Positions 10,430 through 23,455 of a stretch of DNA of 64,000 bases are shown piece by piece; the stretch's first letter is position 1; each line of letters opens with the position of its first letter. The stretch is from Hydractinia symbiolongicarpus (taxonomy: Eukaryota; Cnidaria; Hydrozoa; Anthoathecata; Hydractiniidae): contig NC_079886.1 of the NCBI RefSeq assembly GCF_029227915.1, positions 12,547,501-12,611,500 on the forward strand, in the 5' to 3' direction. The position numbers and the translations under genes were made by a program. The notes beneath the pieces were generated by a model. It ran no database searches. It saw only the letters and a program-made list of their open reading frames with translations, and was not told the origin of the DNA.

Positions 10430-10792
10430 ATACCTTTTTGCAGTCCAATAAAGTCCGCACACGTAAATCACGGGGTTCCATCTGCCTGCGCAGATTACCA
10501 TTGGACTATTCCTGCCAGTCTCAATGCACTACAACGTCCCAAGTCGTTTTCAATAACGCCGTTGCCTTACAACACTCTTAACTACGTGCACAGTCCTATA
10601 AAGACCGAATATACCTTTTTGCAGTGCAATAAAGTCCGCACACGTAAATCACGTGGTTCCATCTGCCTGCGCAGGTTACCATTGGACTATTCCTGCCAGT
10701 CTCAATGCACTACAACGTCCCAAGTCATTTTCAATAGCGCCATTGCCTTACAACACTCTTAACTACGTGCACAGTCCTATAAAGACCGTAAT
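10248..10792 (+). repeat. Short f-cassette: three monomers with GACCGTAATATACC / GACCGAATATACC
   Basis: The units are 182, 181 and 182 bp (starts 10,248, 10,430, 10,611). The 181-bp unit lost one T in GACCGAATATACC. Features are AAAGTCCGCACACG, GGGGTTCCATC and TATTCCTGCCAGTC. The lost base joins two frames, which is why an open frame crosses the monomer border here; that is a length effect and not a gene. The cassette repeats at 13,159-13,703, and longer forms occur at 20,050, 24,953, 28,672, 41,548 and 44,901. Confidence 0.83.
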
Positions 10793-11424
10793 ATACCTTT
10801 TTGCAGTCCAATAAAGGCCGCACACGTAAATCACGCGGTTTCAGCTGCCTGCACTGGTTACCATTGGACTTGTCGTTCCAGTCTCAATGCGCTATCACGT
10901 CCCAAGTCGTTTTCATTAGCGCCGCTGCCTTACAACACTCTTAACTACGTGCACAGTCCTATAAAGGCTGCAATATGGCCTTTTGCAGTCTAATAAAAAC
11001 TTCGCACATCAATCACGCCGTTTCACCTGTCTGCGCAGGTTACCATTGGACTAGTCCTTCCATTCTCAATGCGCTACAACGTCCCAAGTCGTTTTTATTA
11101 GCGCCGCTGCCTTACAACACTCTTAACTGCGTGCACAGTCCTATAAAGGCTGTAATATGGCCTTTTGCAGTCTAATAAAGGCCTTGCACGTAAATCACGT
11201 GGTTTCACCTGCCTGCGCAGGTTATCATTGGACTATTCCTTCCAGTCTCAATGCACTACAACGTTCCAAGTGGTTTTCCTCAGCGCTGTGGCCTTAGAAC
11301 TCTCTTAACTATGTGCACAGTCCAATAAAGGCCGTAATATGGCTTTTTGCAGTCTAATAAAAGCCTTACACGTAAATCGCGTGGTTCCATCTGCCTGCGC
11401 AGGTTACCATTGGACTATATCTTC

Positions 11425-14400
11425 CAGTCTCATTGCACTACAACGTTCCAAGTGGTTTTCCTCAGCGCTGTGGCCTTAGAACACTCTTAACAACGTGCAC
11501 AGTCATATAAAGGTTGTAATATGGCTTTTTGCAGTCTAATAAAAGCCTCACACGTAAATCACGTGGTTCCATCTGCTTGCGCAGGTTACCATTGGACTAT
11601 TCCTTCCAGTCTCAATGCACTACAACGTTCCAAGTCGTTTTCATTAGCGCCGCTGCCTTACAACACTCTTAACTACGTGCACAGTCCTATAAAGGCTGTA
11701 ATATGGCCTTTTGCAGTCTAATAAATGCCTTGCACGTAAATCACGTGGTTTCACCTGCCTGTGCAGGTTACCATTGGACTATTCCTTCCAGTCTCAACGC
11801 ACTACAACGTTCCAAGTTGTTTTCCTTAGCGCTGTGGCCTTAGAACTCTCTTAAGTATGTGCACAGTCCTAAAAAGGCCGTAATATGGCTTTTTGCAGTC
11901 TAATAAAGGCTTCACACGTAAATCACGTGGTTTCACCTTCCTGCGCAGGTTACCATTGGACTATTCCTTCCAGTCTCAATGCACTACAACGTTCCAAGTG
12001 GTTTTCCTCAGCGCTGTGGCCTTACAACACTCTTAACTACGTGCACAGTCCTATAAAGGCTGCAATATAGCCTTTTGCAGTCTAATAAAAACCTCGCACG
12101 TCAATCACGCGTTTTCACCTGTCTGCGCAGGTTACCATTGGACTTGTCGTTCCAGTCTCAATGCGCTATCACGTCCCAAGTCGTTTTCCTTAGCGCCGCT
12201 GCCTTACAACACTCTTAACTACGTGCACAGTCCTGTAAAGTCTGTAATATGGCCTTTTGCAGTCTAATAAAAACTTCGCACATCAATCACGCGGTTTCAC
12301 CTGTCTGCGCAGGTTACCATTGGACTAGTCCTTCCATTCTCAATGCGCTACAACGTCCCAAGTCGTTTTTATTAGCGCCGCTGCCTTACAACACTCTTAA
12401 CTATGTGCACAGTCCTATAAAGGCCGTAATATGGCTTTTTGCAGTCTAATAAAGGCTTCACACGTAAATCACGTGGTTTCACCTGCCTGCGCAGGTTACC
12501 ATTGGACTATTCCTTCCAGTCTCAATGCAATACAACGTTCCAAGTGGTTTTCCTCAGCGCTGTGGCCTTACAACACTCTTAACTACGTGCACAGTCCTAT
12601 AAAGGCTGCAATATAGCCTTTTGCAGTCTAATAAAAACCTCGCACGTCAATCACGCGTTTTCACCTGTCTGCGCAGGTTACCATTGGACTATTCCTTCCA
12701 GTCTCAATGCACTACAACGTTCCAAGTCGTTTTCATTAGCGCCGCTGCCTTACAACACTCTTAACTACGTGCACAGTCCTATAAAGGCTGCAATATAGCC
12801 TTTTGCAGTCTAATAAAAACCTCGCACGTCAATCACGCGGTTTCACCTGTCTGCGCAGGATACCATTGGACTATTCCTTCCAGTCTCATTGCACTACAAC
12901 GTTCCAAGTGGTTTTCCTCAGCGCTGTGGCCTTAGAACTCTCTTAACTATGTGCACAGTCCTATAAAGGCCGTAATATGGCTTTTTGCAGTCTAATAAAG
13001 GCTTCACACGTAAATCACGTGGTTTCACCTGCCTGCTCAGGTTACCATTGGACTAGCCGTTCCAGTCTCAATGCGCTCTAACGTCCCAAGTCGTTTTCAT
13101 TAGCGCCGTTGCCTGAGAACACTCTTAACTACGTGCACAGTCATATAAAGGCTGTAATATGGCCTTTTGAAGTCTAATATAGGCCTCACACGTAAATCAC
13201 GTGGTTTCACCTGCCTGCGCAGGTTACCATTGGACTAGTCCTTCCAGTCTCAATGCGCTACAACGTCCCAAGTCGTTTTCTTTAGCGCCGTTGCCTTACA
13301 ACACTCTTAACTACGTGCACAGTCCTATAAAGACCGTAATATACCTTTTTGCAGTCCAATAAAGTCCGCACACGTAAATCACGGGGTTCCATCTGCCTGC
13401 GCAGATTACCATTGGACTATTCCTGCCAGTCTCAATGCACTACAACGTCCCAAGTCGTTTTCAATAACGCCGTTGCCTTACAACACTCTTAACTACGTGC
13501 ACAGTCCTATAAAGACCGAATATACCTTTTTGCAGTGCAATAAAGTCCGCACACGTAAATCACGTGGTTCCATCTGCCTGCGCAGGTTACCATTGGACTA
13601 TTCCTGCCAGTCTCAATGCACTACAACGTCCCAAGTCATTTTCAATAGCGCCATTGCCTTACAACACTCTTAACTACGTGCACAGTCCTATAAAGACCGT
13701 AATATACCTTTTTGCAGTCCAATAAAGGCCGCACACGTAAATCACGCGGTTTCAGCTGCCTGCACTGGTTACCATTGGACTTGTCGTTCCAGTCTCAATG
13801 CGCTATCACGTCCCAAGTCGTTTTCATTAGCGCCGCTGCCTTACAACACTCTTAACTACGTGCACAGTCCTATAAAGGCTGCAATATGGCCTTTTGCAGT
13901 CTAATAAAAACTTCGCACATCAATCACGCGGTTTCACCTGTCTGCGCAGGTTACCATTGGACTAGTCCTTCCATTCTCAATGCGCTACAACGTCCCAAGT
14001 CGTTTTTATTAGCGCCGCTGCCTTACAACACTCTTAACTGCGTGCACAGTCCTATAAAGGCTGTAATATGGCCTTTTGCAGTCTAATAAAGGCCTTGCAC
14101 GTAAATCACGTGGTTTCACCTGCCTGCGCAGGTTACCATTGGACTATTCCTTCCAGTCTCAATGCACTACAACGTTCCAAGTGGTTTTCCTCAGCGCTGT
14201 GGCCTTAGAACTCTCTTAACTATGTGCACAGTCCAATAAAGGCCGTAATATGGCCTTTTGCAGTCTAATAAAGGCTTCACACGTAAATCACGTGGTTTCA
14301 CCTGCCTGCGCAGGTTACCATTGACTAGTCCTTTCAGTCTCAATGCGCTACTACGTCCCAAGTCGTTTTCATTAGCGCTGTTCCCTTAGAACACTCTTAA

Positions 14401-14517
14401 CAACGTGCACAGTCATATAAAGGTTGTAATATGGCTTTTTGCAGTCTAATAAAAGCCTTACACGTAAATCGCGTGGTTCCATCTGCCTGCGCAGGTTACC
14501 ATTGGACTATATCTTCC
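11425..14517 (+). repeat. 3,093-bp (17-monomer) unit, second of a tandem pair
   Basis: This is the direct repeat of 8,332-11,424. Compared with the first copy, one monomer is missing around 12,660-12,720: a subfamily-2 start there joins a subfamily-4 second half. A 181-bp monomer with CCATTGACTAGTCCTTTC is added at about 14,250-14,430. The monomer at 12,249-12,430 is a hybrid carrying ACTTCGCACATCAATC. The copy closes with the GGACTATATCTTCC marker. Confidence 0.82.
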
Positions 14518-17500
14518 AGTCTCATTGCACTACAACGTTCCAAGAGGTTTTCCTCAGCGCTGTGGCCTTAGAACTCTCTTAACTATGTGCACAGTCCTAT
14601 AAAGGCCGTAATATGGCCATTTGCAGTCTAATAAAGGCTTCACACGTAAATCACGTGGTTTCACCTGCCTGCACAGGTTACCATTGACTAGTCCTTCCAG
14701 TCTCAATGCGCTACAACGTCCAAGGTCGTTTTCATTAGCGCTGTTGCCTTACAACACTCCTAACTACGTGCACAGTCCAATAAAGGGTGTATAGCCTTTT
14801 GCAGTCTAATAAAGGCCTCACACGTAAATCACGTGGTTTCACCTGCCTGCGCAGGTTACCATTGGACTAGACCTTCCAGTCTCAATGCGCTACAACGTCC
14901 CAAGTCGTTTTTATTAGCGCTGTTGCCTTACAACACTCTTAACTACGTGCACAGTCCAATAAAGGGTGTATAGCCATTTGCAGTCTAATAAAGGCCTCAC
15001 ACGTAAATCACGTGGTTTCACCTGCCTGCGCAGGTTACCATTGGACTATTCCTGCCAGTCTCATTGCACTACAACGTTCCAAAATGTTTTCCTCAGCGCT
15101 GTCGCCTTAGAACTCTCTTAACTATGTGCACAGTCCTATAAAGGCCGTATTATGGCCTTTTGCAGTCTAATAAAGGCTTCACACGTAAATCACGTTGTTT
15201 CACCTGCCTGCGCAGGTTACCATTTACTAGTCCTTCCAATCTCAATGCGCTACAACGTCCAAAGTCGTTTTTATTAGCGCTGTTGCCTTACAACACTCCT
15301 AACTACGTGCACAGTCCAATAAAGGGTGTATAGCCATTTGCAGTCTAATAAAGGCCTCACACGTAAATCACGTGGTTTCACCTGCCTGCGCAGGTTACCA
15401 TTGGACTATTTCTGCCAGTCTCAATGCACTACAACGTTCCAAGTGGTTTTCCTCAGCGCTGTGGCCTTACAACACTCTTAACTACGTGCACAGTCCTATA
15501 AAGGCTGTAATATGGCCTTTTGCAGTCTAATAAAAGCCTCACACGTAAATCGCGTGGTTCCATCTGCCTGCACAGGTTACCATTGGACTATTCCTTCCAG
15601 TCTCATTGCACTACAACGTTCCAAGTGGTTTTCCTCAGCGCTGTCGCCTTAGAACTCTCTTAACTATGTGCACAGTCCAATAAAGGCGTAATATGGCCTT
15701 TTGCAGTCTAATAAAGGCTTCACACGTAAATCACGTTGTTTCACCTGCATGCGCAGGTTACCATTGACTAGTCCTTCCAGTCTCAATGCGCTACAACGTC
15801 CTAAGTCGTTTTCATTAGCGCTGTTGCCTTAGAACACTCTTAACAACGTGCACAGTCATATAAAGGTTGTAATATGGCCTTTTGCAGTCTAATAAAGGCT
15901 TCACACGTAAATCACGTGGTTTCACCTGCATGCGCAGGTTACCATTGACTAGTCCTTCCAGTCTCAATGCGCTACAACGTCCTAAGTGGTTTTCCTCAGC
16001 GCTGTGGCCTTAAAACTCTCTTAACTATGTGCACAGTCCTATAAAAGCTGTAATATGGCTTTTTGCAGTCTAATAAAGGCTTCACACGTAAATCACGTGG
16101 TTTCACCTGCCTGCGCAGGTTACCATTAGACTAGTCCTTCCAGTCTCAATGCGCTACAACGTCCCAAGTCGTTTTCATTAGCGCCGTTGCCTTACAACAC
16201 TCTTAACTACGTGCACAGTCCTATAAAGACCGAATATACCTTTTTGCAGTCCAATAAAGTCCGCACACGTAAATCACGTGGTTCCATCTGCCTGCGCAGG
16301 TTACCATTGGACTATTCCTGCCAGTCTCAATGCACTACAACGTCCAAAGTCGTTTTCATTAGCGCCATTGCCTTAAAACACTCTTAAGTACGTGCACAGT
16401 CCTATAAAGGCTGCAATATGGCCTTTTGCAGTCTAATAAAAACTTCGCACATCAATCACGCGGTTTCACCTGTCTGCGCAGGTTACCATTGGACTAGTCC
16501 TTCCATTCTCAATGCGCTACAACGTCCCAAGTCGTTTTTATTAGCGCCGCTGCCTTACAACACTCCTAACTGCGTGCACAGTCCTATAAAGGCTGTAATA
16601 TGGCCTTTTGCAGTCTAATAAAGGCCTTGCACGTAAATCACGTGGTTTCACCTGCCTGCGCAAGTTACCATTGGACTATTCCTTCCAGTCTCAATGCACT
16701 ACAACGTTCCAAGTGGTTTTCCTCAACGCTGTGGCCTTAGAACTCTCTTAACTATGTGCACAGTCCAATAAAGGCCGTAATATGGCCTTTTGCAGTCTAA
16801 TAAAGGCTTCACACGTAAATCACGTGGTTTCACCTGCCTGCGCGGGTTACCATTGGACTATTCCTTCCAGTCTCAATGCACTACAACGTTCCAAGTGGTT
16901 TTCCTCAGCGCTGTGGCCTTACAACACTCTTAACTACGTGCACAGTCCTATAAAGGCTGCAATATAGCCTTTTGCAGTCTAATAAAAACCTCGCACGTCA
17001 ATCACGCGTTTTCACCTGTCTGCGCAGGTTACCATTGGACTATTCCTTCCAGTCTCATTGCACTACAACGTTCCAAGTGGTTTTCCTCAGCGCTGTGGCC
17101 TTAGAACACTCTTAACAACGTGCACAGTCATATAAAGGTTGTAATATGGCTTTTTGCAGTCTAATAAAAGCCTCACACGTAAATCACGTGGTTCCATCTG
17201 CTTACGCAGGTCACCATTGGACTATTTCTTCCAGTCTCAATGCACTACAACGTTCCAAGTTGTTTTCATTAGCGCCGCTGCCTTACAACACTCTTAACTA
17301 CGTGCACAGTCCTATAAAGGCTGCAATATAGCCTTTTGCAGTCTAATAAAAACCTCGCACGTCAATCACGCGGTTTCACCTGTCTGCGCAGGATACCATT
17401 GGACTATTCCTTCCAGTCTCATTGCACTACAACGTTCTAAGTGGTTTTCCTCAGCGCTGTGGCCTTAGAACTCTCTTAACTATGTGCACAGTCCTATAAA

Positions 17501-18220
17501 GGCCGTAATATGGCTTTTTGCAGTCTAATAAAGGCTTCACACGTAAATCACGTGGTTTCACCTGCCTGCGCAGGTTACCATTGGACTAGCCGTTCCAGTC
17601 TCAATGCGCTCTAACGTCCCAAGTCGTTTTCATTAGCGCCGTTGCCTTAGAACACTCTTAACTACGTGCACAGTCATATAAAGGCTGTAATATGGCCTTT
17701 TGAAGTCTAATAAAAGCCTCACACGTAAATCGCGTGGTTCTATCTGCCTGCGCAGGTTGCCATTGGACTATTCCTTCCAGTTTCATTGCACTACAACGTT
17801 CCAAGAGGTTTTCCTCAGCGCTGTGGCCTTAGAACTCTCTTAACTACGTGCACAGTCCTATAAAGGCCGTAATATGGCCTTTTGCAGTCTAATAAAGGCT
17901 TCACACGTAAATCACGTGGTTTCACCTGCCTGCGCAGGTTACCATCGACTAGTCCTTCCAGTCTCAATGAGCTACAACGTCCAAAGTCGTTTTCATTAGC
18001 GCTGTTGCCTTACAACACTCCTAACTACGTGCACAGTCCAATAAGGGGTGTATAGCCATTTGCATTCTAATATAGGCCTCACACGTAAATCACGTGGTTT
18101 CACCTGCCTGCGCAGGTTACCATTGGACTAGTCCTTCCAGTCTCAATGCGCTACAACGTCCCAAGTCGTTTTCATTAGCGCCGTTGCCTTACAACACTCT
18201 TAACTACGTGCACAGTCCTA
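14517..18220 (+). repeat. Heterogeneous monomer stretch rich in 179- and 181-bp units
   Basis: About 20 monomers with many private substitutions, for example CCAAAATGTTTTCC near 15,078, CATTTACTAG near 15,222, GCATGCGCAGG near 15,750 and 15,930, and CATTAGACTAG near 16,125. Deletion-bearing forms CCATTGACTAGTCC (1 bp short) and GGGTGTATAGCC (3 bp short) are frequent. The part from about 15,900 to 17,500 matches 23,200-24,770 at offset 7,264 (monomers 16,418/23,682, 16,782/24,046, 17,146/24,410). It looks older and less homogenised than 1-14.5 kb. Confidence 0.8.
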
Positions 18221-18483
18221 TAAAGACCGTAATATACCTTTTTGCAGTCCAATAAAGGCCGCACACGTAAATCACGCGGTTTCAGCTGCCTGCACTGGTT
18301 ACCATTGGACTTGTCGTTCCAGTCTCAATGCGCTATCACGTCCCAAGTCGTTTTCATTAGCGCCGCTGCCCTACAACACTCTTAACTACGTGCACAGTCC
18401 TATAAAGGCTGCAATATAGCCTTTTGCAGTCTAATAAAAACCTCGCACGTCAATCACGCGTTTTCACCTGTCTGCGCAGGTCA

Positions 18484-19211
18484 CCATTGGACTATTCCTT
18501 CCAGTCTCATTGCACTACAACGTTCCAAGTGGTTTTCCTCAGCGCTGTGGCCTTAGAACACTCTTAACAACGTGCACAGTCATATAAAGGTTGTAATATG
18601 GCTTTTTGCAGTCTAATAAAAGCCTCACACGTAAATCACGTGGTTCCATCTGCTTGCGCAGGTTACCATTGGACTATTCCTTCCAGTCTCAATGCACTGC
18701 AACGTTCCAAGTCGTTTTCATTAGCGCCGCTGCCTTACAACACTCTTAACTACGTGCACAGTCCTATAAAGGCTGTAATATGGCCTTTTGCAGTCTAATA
18801 AATGCCTTGCACGTAAATCACGTGGTTTCACCTGCCTGCGCAGGTCACCATTGGACTATTCCTTCCAGTCTCATTGCACTACAACGTTCCAAGTGGTTTT
18901 CCTCAGCGCTGTGGCCTTAGAACACTCTTAACAACGTGCACAGTCATATAAAGGTTGTAATATGGCTTTTTGCAGTCTAATAAAAGCCTCACACGTAAAT
19001 CACGTGGTTCCATCTGCTTGCGCAGGTTACCATTGGACTATTCCTTCCAGTCTCAATGCACTGCAACGTTCCAAGTTGTTTTCCTCAGCGCTGTGGCCTT
19101 AGAACTCTCTTAAGTATGTGCACAGTCCTATAAAGGCCGTAATATGGCCTTTTGCAGTCTAATAAAAACCTCGCACGTCAATCACGCGTTTTCACCTGTC
19201 TGCGCAGGTTA
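18484..19211 (+). repeat. 364-bp (2-monomer) tandem pair
   Basis: The stretch from the GGTCACCATTGG marker at about 18,484 through the subfamily-4 monomer at 18,598 is repeated from about 18,848 through the subfamily-4 monomer at 18,962. The offset is exactly 364 bp, and both carry the otherwise rare GCACTGCAACG. This is the smallest clear duplication step in the window. The right boundary is uncertain because the match fades within the second unit at about 19,075. Confidence 0.75.
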
Positions 19212-20049
19212 CCATTGGACTTGTCGTTCCAGTCTCAATGCGCTATCACGTCCCAAGTCGTTTTCCTTAGCGCCGCTGCCTTACAACACTCTTAACTACG
19301 TGCACAGTCCTGTAAAGCCTGTAATATGGCCTTTTGCAGTGTAATAAAGGCCTTGCACGTAAATCACGTAGTTTCACCTGCCTGCGCATTTTACCATTGG
19401 ACTATTCCTTCCAGTCTCAATGCACTACAACGTTCCAGGTGGTTTTCCTCAGCGCTGTGGCCTTAGAACTCTCTTAACTATGTGCACAGTCCTATAAAGG
19501 CCGTAATATGGCTTTTTGCAGTCTAATAAAGGCTTCATACGTAGATCACGTGGTTTCACCTGCCTGCGCAGGTTACCATTGGACTATTCCTTCCAGTCTC
19601 AATGCAATACAACGTTCCAAGTGGTTTTCCTCAGCGCTGTGGCCTTACAACACTCTTAACTACGTGCACAGTCCTATAAAGGCTGCAATATAGCCTTTTG
19701 CAGTCTAAGAAAAACCTCGCACGTCAATCACGCGTTTTCACCTTTCTGCGCAGGTTACCATTGGACTATTCCTTCCAGTCTCATTGCACTACAACGTTCC
19801 AAGTGGTTTTCCTCAGCGCTGTGGCCTTAGAACACTCTTAACAACGTGCACAGTCATATAAAGGTTGTAATATGGCTTTTTGCAGTCTAATAAAAGCCTC
19901 ACACGTAAATCACGTGGTTTCACCTGCCTGCACAGGTTACCATCGACTAGTCCTTCCAGTCTCAATGCGCTACAACGTCCAAAGTCGTTTTCATTGGCGC
20001 TGTTGCCTTACAACACTCCTAACTACGTGCACAGTCCAATAAAGGGTGT

Positions 20050-20775
20050 ATAGCCATTTGCAGTCTAATATAGGCCTCACACGTAAATCACGTGGTTTCA
20101 CCTGCCTGCGCAGGTTACCATTGGACTAGTCCTTCCAGTCTCAATGCGCTACAACGTCCCAAGTCGTTTTCATTAGCGCCGTTGCCTTACAACACTCTTA
20201 ACTACGTGCACAGTCCTATAAAGACCGTAATATACCTTTTTGCAGTCCAATAAAGTCCGCACACGTAAATTACGGGGTTCCATCTGCCTGCGCAGGTTAC
20301 CATTGGACTATTCCTGCCAGTCTCAATGCACTACAACGTTCCAAGTGGTTTTCCTCAGCGCTGTGGCCTTACAACACTCTTAACTACGTGCACAGTCCTA
20401 TAAAGACTGAATATACCTTTTTGCAGTCCAATAAAGTCTGCACACGTAAATCACGTGGTTCCATCTGCCTGCGCAGGTTACCATTGGACTATTCCTGCCA
20501 GTCTCAATGCACTACAACGTCCCAAGTCGTTTTCAATAGCGCCGTTGCCTTACAACACTCTTAACTACGTGCACAGTCCTATAAAGACCGAATATACCTT
20601 TTTGCAGTGCAATAAAGTCCGCACACGTAAATCACGTGGTTCCATCTGCCTGCGCAGGTTACCATTGGACTATTCCTGCCAGTCTCAATGCACTACAACG
20701 TCCCAAGTCATTTTCAATAGCGCCATTGCCTTACAACACCCTTAACTACGTGCACAGTCCTATAAAGACCGTAAT
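20050..20775 (+). repeat. f-cassette, four-monomer form without the 3-bp insertion
   Basis: Monomer starts are 20,050, 20,232, 20,413 and 20,594, giving lengths 182, 181, 181 and 182 bp. It has the ordered marks CTAATATAGGCC, then AAAGTCCGCACACG with GGGGTTCC, then AAAGTCTGCACACG, then AAAGTCCGCACACG with CAAGTCATTTTC. It is the same order as at 24,953-25,681 but lacks the TCC insertion, so this copy keeps the earlier state of the third unit. An open frame of 96 codons across it follows from two 1-bp deletions. Confidence 0.83.
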
Positions 20776-21639
20776 ATACCTTTTTGCAGTCCAATAAAGG
20801 TTGCACACGTAAATCACGCGGTTTCAGCTGCCTGCACTGGTTACCATTGGACTTGTCGTTCCAGTCTCAATGCGCTATCACGTCCCAAGTCGTTTTCATT
20901 AGCTCCGCTGCCGTACAACACTCTTAACTGCGTGCACAGTCCTATAAAGGCTGTAATATGGCCTTTTGCAGTCTAATAAAGGCCTTGCACGTAAATCACG
21001 TGGTTTCACCTGCCTGCGCAGGTTACCATTGGACTATTCCTTCCAGTCTCAATGCACTACAACGTACCAAGTGGTTTTCCTCAGCGCTGTGGCCTTAGAA
21101 CTCTCTTAACTATGTGCACAGTCCAATAAAGGCCGTAATATGGCCTTTTGCAGTCTAATAAAGGCTTCACATGTATATCACGTGGTTTCACCTGCCTGCG
21201 CAGGTTACCATTGACTAGTCCTTTCAGTCTCAATGCGGTACTACGTCCCAAGTCGTTTTCATTAGCGCTGTTGCCTTAGAACACTCTTAACAACGTGCAC
21301 AGTCATATAAAGGTTGTAATATGGCTTTTTGCAGTCTAATAAAAGCCTTACACGTAAATCGCGTGGTTCCATCTGCCTGCGCAGGTTACCATTGGACTAG
21401 TCCTTCCAGTCTCATTGCACTACAACGTTCCAAGTGGTTTTCCTCAGCGCTGTGGCCTTAGAACTCTCTTAATTATGTGCACAGTCCTATAAAGACCTTA
21501 ATATACCTTTTTGCAGTCCAATAAAGGCCGCACACGTAAATCACGCGGTTTCAGCTGCCTACACTGGTTACCATTGGACTTGTCGTTCCAGTCTCAATGC
21601 GCTACCACGTCCCAATTCGTTTTCATTAGCGCCGCTGCC

Positions 21640-22547
21640 TTACAACACTCTTAACTACGTGCACAGTCCTATAAAGGCTGCAATATGGCCTTTTGCAGTC
21701 TAATAAAAACCTCGCACGTCAATAACGCGGTTTCACCTGTCTGCGCAGGTTACCATTGGACTATTCCTGCCAGTCTCAATGCACTACAACGTTCCAAGTG
21801 GTTTTCCTCAGCGCTGTGGCCTTACAACACTCTTAACTACGTGCACAGTCCTATAAAGGCTGTAATATAGCCTTTTGCAGTCTAATAAAAGCCTCACACG
21901 TAAATCGCGTGGTTCCATCTGCCTGCACAGGTTACCATTGGACTATTCCTTCCAGTCTCATTGCACTACAACGTTCCAAGTGGTTTTCCTCAGCGCTGTC
22001 GCCTTAGAACTCTCTTAACTATGTGCACAGTCCAATAAAGGCGTAATATGGCCTTTTGCAGTCTAATAAAGGCTTCACACGTAAATCACGTGGTTTCACC
22101 TGCATTCGCAGGTTACCATTGACTAGTCCTTCCAGTCTCAATGCGCTACAACGTCCCAAGTCGTTTTCATTAGCGCTGTTGCCTTAGAACACTCTTAACA
22201 ACGTGCACAGTCATATAAAGGTTGTAATATGGCTTTTTGCAGTCTAATAAAAGCCTCACACGTAAATCACGTGGTTCCATCTGCCTGCGCAGGTTACCAT
22301 TGGACTATTCCTTCCAGTCTCAATGCACTACAACGTTCCAAGTGGTTTTCCTCAGCGCTGTGGCCTTAGAACTCTCTTAACTATGTGCACAGTCCTATAA
22401 AAGCTGTAATATGGCTTTTTGCAGTCTAATAAAGGCTTCACACGTAAATCACGTGGTTTCACCTGCCTGCGCAGGTTACCATTGGACTAGTCCTTCCAGT
22501 CTCAATGCGCTACAACGTCCCAAGTCGTTTTCATTAGCGCCGTTGCC
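21640..22547 (+). repeat. 908-bp (5-monomer) unit, first of a tandem pair
   Basis: It repeats directly at 22,548-23,455 with offset 908, seen for monomers 21,685/22,593 and 22,411/23,319. The unit is 5 x 182 minus 2, because it includes one AAAGGCGTAAT and one CCATTGACTAG single-base deletion. A related order of monomers reappears at about 32,030-32,730 inside the large duplication. The left boundary is placed by the change from GCCGCTGCC to GCCGTTGCC and is approximate. Confidence 0.82.
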
Positions 22548-23455
22548 TTACAACACTCTTAACTACGTGCACAGTCCTATAAAGGCTGCAATATGGCCTT
22601 TTGCAGTCTAATAAAAACCTCGCACGTCAATCACGCGGTTTCACCTGTCTGCGCAGGTAACCATTGGACTATTCCTGCCAGTCTCAATGCACTACAACGT
22701 TCCAAGTGGTTTTCCTCAGCGCTGTGGCCTTACAACACTCTTAACTACGTGCACAGTCCTATAAAGGCTGTAATATGGCCTTTTGCAGTCTAATAAAAGC
22801 CTCACACGTAAATCGCGTTGTTCCATCTGCCTGCACAGGTTACCATTGGACTATTCCTTCCAGTCTCATTGCACTACAACGTTCCAAGTGGTTTTCCTCA
22901 GCGCTGTCGCCTTAGAACTCTCTTAACTATGTGCACAGTCCAATAAAGGCGTAATATGGCCTTTTGCAGTCTAATAAAGGCTTCACACGTAAATCACGTG
23001 GTTTCACCTGCATGCGCAGGTTACCATTGACTAGTCCTTCCAGTCTCAATGCGCTACAACGTCCCAAGTCGTTTTCATTAGCGCTGTTGCCTTAGAACAC
23101 TCTTAACAACGTGCACAGTCATATAAAGGTTGTAATATGGCTTTTTGCAGTCTAATAAAAGCCTCACACGTAAATCACGTGGTTCCATCTGCCTGCGCAG
23201 GTTACCATTGCACTATTCCTTCCAGTCTCAATGCACTACAACGTTCCAAGTGGTTTTCCTCAGCGCTGTGGCCTTAGAACTCTCTTAACTATGTGCACAG
23301 TCCTATAAAAGCTGTAATATGGCTTTTTGCAGTCTAATAAAGGCCTCACACGTAAATCACGTGGTTTCACCTGCCTGCGCAGGTTACCATTGGACTAGTC
23401 CTTCCAGTCTCAATGCGCTACAACGTCCCAAGTCGTTTTCATTAGCGCCGTTGCC
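22548..23455 (+). repeat. 908-bp (5-monomer) unit, second of a tandem pair
   Basis: This is the direct repeat of 21,640-22,547. Differences are few: GCAGGTAACC near 22,656, CGCGTTGTTCC near 22,813, GCATGCGCAGG in place of GCATTCGCAGG, and CCATTGCAC near 23,207. It runs into the GACCGAATATACC monomer at about 23,490, and the large duplication begins shortly after, at about 23,645. Confidence 0.82.

Larger units (their letters stand above)
8332..11424 (+). repeat. 3,093-bp (17-monomer) unit, first of a tandem pair
   Basis: It repeats directly at 11,425-14,517. Offsets are 3,093 bp for monomers 8,428/11,521, 8,792/11,885 and 9,338/12,431, then 2,911 bp for 10,562/13,473 and 10,975/13,886, then about 3,092 near 11,341/14,433. 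The second copy therefore lost one monomer and later gained one. The marker GGACTATATCTTCC occurs near 11,412 and again near 14,508, at the two right ends. This unit overlaps the second 1,456-bp unit and contains block P copy 3. Confidence 0.83.
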
